A stretch of DNA of 64,000 nucleotides from Alphaproteobacteria bacterium. Lineage in GTDB: Bacteria > Pseudomonadota > Alphaproteobacteria > Paracaedibacterales > CAIULA01. Below, piece after piece: positions 62,083-64,000 of the stretch. Both the position numbers and the translations under genes were made by a program. Location of the stretch: the NCBI GenBank assembly GCA_019749935.1, contig JAIEPD010000010.1:21591-85590 (forward strand), in the 5' to 3' direction. Numbering within the stretch: the stretch's first letter is position 1; every line of letters begins with the position of its first letter. The notes under the pieces were generated by a model. That model was not told the DNA's origin and made no database searches. It was given only the letters and a program-made list of their open reading frames with translations.

Positions 62083-62958
62083 ATGAAGACTTTATTTATA
62101 AGCATGGTGTTTGTGAGTTTATTGGCAAGTAGAGCTTTTTGTGAAGTTAAGATAGAGCACGAAAGATCTACTGAGGCTTTAAAAGAAGCCATAAAAGTTA
62201 GTCCTTCTAAAGAAAATTTGTTATTAGCATTACCTGAGATTACAAAAACTTTGACTGGTGGAGAGGTCATTATTTGTTCTCAAAAGGGAAATGACGGAAA
62301 GTACACTCTTTTTTACTCTTCTGTAAGTGGCGGAACAACATCAGAAATGCTTTCCGGTGAAAGAGAAACAAATACAAGGAAAATGTTTGATACTGTTAAC
62401 TCAATGAAAGCTGGTGATTGGATGGGGTTTGATTTTAAATATCAAAAAAATGGAAAAGATATCCCCATGCAGTCTCATATTTTTCCAGTGAATGAGTCCA
62501 TCATTTGTGTTCTAGTTTGGCCTACTTCTGGTTTATCAGAGGATATCGGTGTTGGAATGGATATGGCAAAGATTGCCCCTTCAACGGCTCCGGTAGCTGC
62601 CGTGCCTTTGATCTCTACGACAGCTCCTATGCAACAAGGCCAAAGCAGTGCAGTACCGCCTGTCAATGGGGGAGTTCCGGTCCAAATGCAACCGACTGTA
62701 AATCCTGCCGTTGCTCAAACTCTGCCACCAGCAGTAGGAGGTCCTGTTCAAATGCTACCTCCAGCTACTGCGGTGCCAATGGTAGCTCCTCCTGCGACAG
62801 TTGTTCCTCCGGTTGCAGTTACTGCCCCACCACCAGCCGCCGCTGTTACGACTTTACCTCCTACGGCAGTTGTTTCTCCAGTACCAGCTGCGACTGTGCC
62901 ACAGCCAGGTATGCCTGCGGGAACTCAAATGCCAGCACCTGTACCAGCTGCAGGTTAA
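62083..62958 (+). CDS. Exported protein with Pro/Ala-rich C-terminal half
   Basis: A 291-residue protein with a signal peptide (MKTLFISMVFVSLLASRAFC). Residues ~25-155 form a folded domain that I do not recognise, including ALPEITKTLTGGEVIICSQKG and KAGDWMGFDFKYQKNG. From ~160 to the end the sequence is dominated by Pro, Ala and Val (TAPVAAVP, PPATAVPMVAPP, AVTAPPPAAA), with glutamines. This low-complexity tail could span the peptidoglycan or surface. A frame at 62505-62993 in the other phase is an artefact of the GC-rich repeats. Function unknown. Confidence 0.75.
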   Translation: MKTLFISMVFVSLLASRAFCEVKIEHERSTEALKEAIKVSPSKENLLLALPEITKTLTGGEVIICSQKGNDGKYTLFYSSVSGGTTSEMLSGERETNTRKMFDTVNSMKAGDWMGFDFKYQKNGKDIPMQSHIFPVNESIICVLVWPTSGLSEDIGVGMDMAKIAPSTAPVAAVPLISTTAPMQQGQSSAVPPVNGGVPVQMQPTVNPAVAQTLPPAVGGPVQMLPPATAVPMVAPPATVVPPVAVTAPPPAAAVTTLPPTAVVSPVPAATVPQPGMPAGTQMPAPVPAAG

Positions 62959-62982
62959 TGGAAAGGTGTAGGGAACAGTCAC

Positions 62983-63579
62983 TTACCAATTAATAGGTAA
63001 AGGGTGAAGGTCTTGTTCATGAAAGAGGGAATAAGTTTGAAGTTCGGCTAATTTTCCGTCTTGTCTTGGCCATCCCCCTTTTTGAGTGTATTCAAGCTGA
63101 AAGCCAAGTTTCAAAGGAACCTTGGTGCTAGCGACGTTTTCTGAATCACAATAAATTTCTAGCTTTTTAGCTTTCAAAAGCCTGAAGGCTAGCGTTGACA
63201 TTGCATGTACGGCAGCTGTTGCATATCCCTTTGATCTATGGCTTTTACGAATAAAATATGAAATGCCAAACTGAGGAATTAACCAGTTTGCCTGAAAAGA
63301 AGGAAACGCACATCTTCCAACGATAGCGCTCGTTTGTTTGTCGATAATGAGATAGCGAATAAAATCCCGCAAAATAAATTCTGCGTGATGTTTTCTGCAT
63401 TCTATTTCAACGGTTTCGATCGTAGGGGGAACTGAATGCCAATTTAACCATTTAACGTAATCTTCATAACCATCTACTATGGCGTGGTGTAATGCTTCTC
63501 CAAAATTTGCTTTGGGCATTTGTAATATTAGTTCGGGAGTATCAATCACTTCCGGTAAATTGATTAAAAGACGATTCAT
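62983..63579 (-). CDS. GNAT family N-acetyltransferase
   Basis: A 198-residue acetyltransferase of the RimJ/RimL type. VIDTPELILQMPK is the substrate-side opening. Residues FGISYFIRKSHRSKGYATAAVHAM contain the acetyl-CoA-binding RxxGxA/T loop, and the closing ASTKVPLKLGFQLEYTQKG is typical. The substrate is probably a protein or small molecule amino group; no more is clear. It converges with the Pro/Ala-rich gene. Confidence 0.88.
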   Translation of the reverse strand: MNRLLINLPEVIDTPELILQMPKANFGEALHHAIVDGYEDYVKWLNWHSVPPTIETVEIECRKHHAEFILRDFIRYLIIDKQTSAIVGRCAFPSFQANWLIPQFGISYFIRKSHRSKGYATAAVHAMSTLAFRLLKAKKLEIYCDSENVASTKVPLKLGFQLEYTQKGGWPRQDGKLAELQTYSLFHEQDLHPLPINW

Positions 63580-63772
63580 ATGAATGCACCTAACAGAAAT
63601 TTAAAGCTATAAAAACTGAAGATTAGCCTTATTTATAGTTATTTAAATTTGATCGAACAAGGGGGCAGGGATTATCTTCACAAGATTAAAACTGCTAATT
63701 ACCACACAGGTTGGGGAATGATACCTTTGTTTGAATAGAAATATTATCGGATTTGTATTTCTTGGGGATTAA

Positions 63773-63850
63773 TGGTCCGGTTGAGGGACTCGAACTCTCG
63801 ACCTACTGATTTGTAATCAGCGGGTCATAGGTTCGAATCCTCTGGCACCA
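63773..63850. pseudogene. Quasi-palindromic tRNA-Thr(TGT) remnant, possible attachment site
   Basis: On the plus strand, 63810-63850 reads as the 3' half of tRNA-Thr: anticodon arm CTGATTTGTAATCAG with TGT, T-arm AGGTTCGAATCC and a short acceptor end GGCACCA. On the minus strand, the same centre continues into another tRNA 3' half: AGTTCGAGTCCC then CAACCGGACCA (63773). The self-complementary anticodon arm is shared. No 5' half (D-arm) is present in either direction, and both acceptors are short or mismatched. Two inverted 3' halves suggest recombination, as expected near integrase attachment sites. Confidence 0.5.
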
Positions 63851-64000
63851 ACTAAGCTAAATAAAGGCTTCTCTGACTTTTCTAAAAAATCAAAAAATTG
63901 AGCGGGTTACACTGGGGTTACTTTTAACGCGGATTCGGGATTAAGAATGAGGATTTACAAAGGGTAGAGGGATGTTTTAGTTATAATTTTAGCAAAAAAG
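63851..64000. other. Sequence beyond the tRNA remnant, no gene seen
   Basis: The 150 bp to the window end hold no supported frame. A near-direct repeat GGGTTAC...GGGGTTAC occurs at ~63904-63922. An integrated element could begin here or beyond the window, but no integrase is visible. Confidence 0.3.

Noticed and set aside
62505..62993. A Ser/Cys-rich 162-codon frame
   Set aside because: It is the shifted reading of the Pro/Ala-rich repeats in the exported protein at 62083-62958.

Overview
The window is AT-rich chromosomal DNA from an alphaproteobacterium. The evidence is the cell-cycle regulator CtrA, a circularly permuted two-piece tmRNA gene next to an alpha-type SspB, an alphaproteobacterial RpoH, an Rsm22 protein, and a FliL protein beside a DUF6468-like protein. 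Many small exported proteins of unknown function, dispersed palindromic elements, a decayed acetyltransferase and a YejABEF importer suggest a host-associated lineage such as the Holosporales (Paracaedibacter/Odyssella-like). That placement is inference; no rRNA operon lies in the window.

Layout. 1-8 kb: the 3' part of rpoD, an exported repeat protein, a LuxR solo, AmpD, a GspE-type ATPase, RsmI, a secreted 2H-phosphoesterase-like protein and a truncated CapD-like membrane protein. 8-13 kb: an exported thiamine-pyrophosphokinase-like protein, an alpha/beta hydrolase, a phosphoethanolamine-methyltransferase-like enzyme, prepilin peptidase, Fe/Mn superoxide dismutase and CtrA with a long upstream region. 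14-24 kb: the yejABEF peptide importer with an aldolase-family gene inside the operon, a divergent TonB-dependent receptor/TonB pair, a small Cys-rich secreted protein and an Lrp regulator. 24-34 kb: FliL-like and DUF6468-like proteins, aldo/keto reductase, an MFS exporter, a tight dut-SH3-znuC-znuB-rsm22 operon, a large secreted protein of unknown function, a pseudopilin and 5-formyl-THF cyclo-ligase. 35-42 kb: YggS, SspB, tmRNA, HolC, BamE, DUF177, DapF with a C-terminal extension, a LysE-type exporter, a membrane-anchored methyltransferase, TatB and tRNA-Asn. 42-52 kb: HAD phosphatase, Hfq, RpoH, YqgE, an outer-membrane barrel, GlmS, a frameshifted GNAT pseudogene and UvrA. 52-64 kb: a VapC-type toxin-antitoxin pair, a dicarboxylate symporter, a lipoprotein phosphoribosyltransferase, Mfd, a secreted protein ending in a HicA-like domain, an SbtA-like transporter, AccA, a Pro/Ala-rich exported protein, a GNAT enzyme and a palindromic tRNA-Thr remnant.

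Two themes stand out. First, several enzymes that are normally cytosolic carry export signals: a 2H phosphoesterase, a thiamine pyrophosphokinase, a xanthine/guanine phosphoribosyltransferase, a SAM methyltransferase and a HicA-like RNase domain. They may act in the envelope or in a host. Second, a ~127-148 bp element with inverted ends occurs three times, with a shorter relative. One copy abuts the rpoD stop codon, one supplies the start codon and first ~24 codons of the GspE-type gene, and one lies upstream of the pseudopilin gene. Two intergenic regions (upstream of ctrA, and upstream of the pseudopilin/cyclo-ligase genes) look like unannotated structured RNAs.
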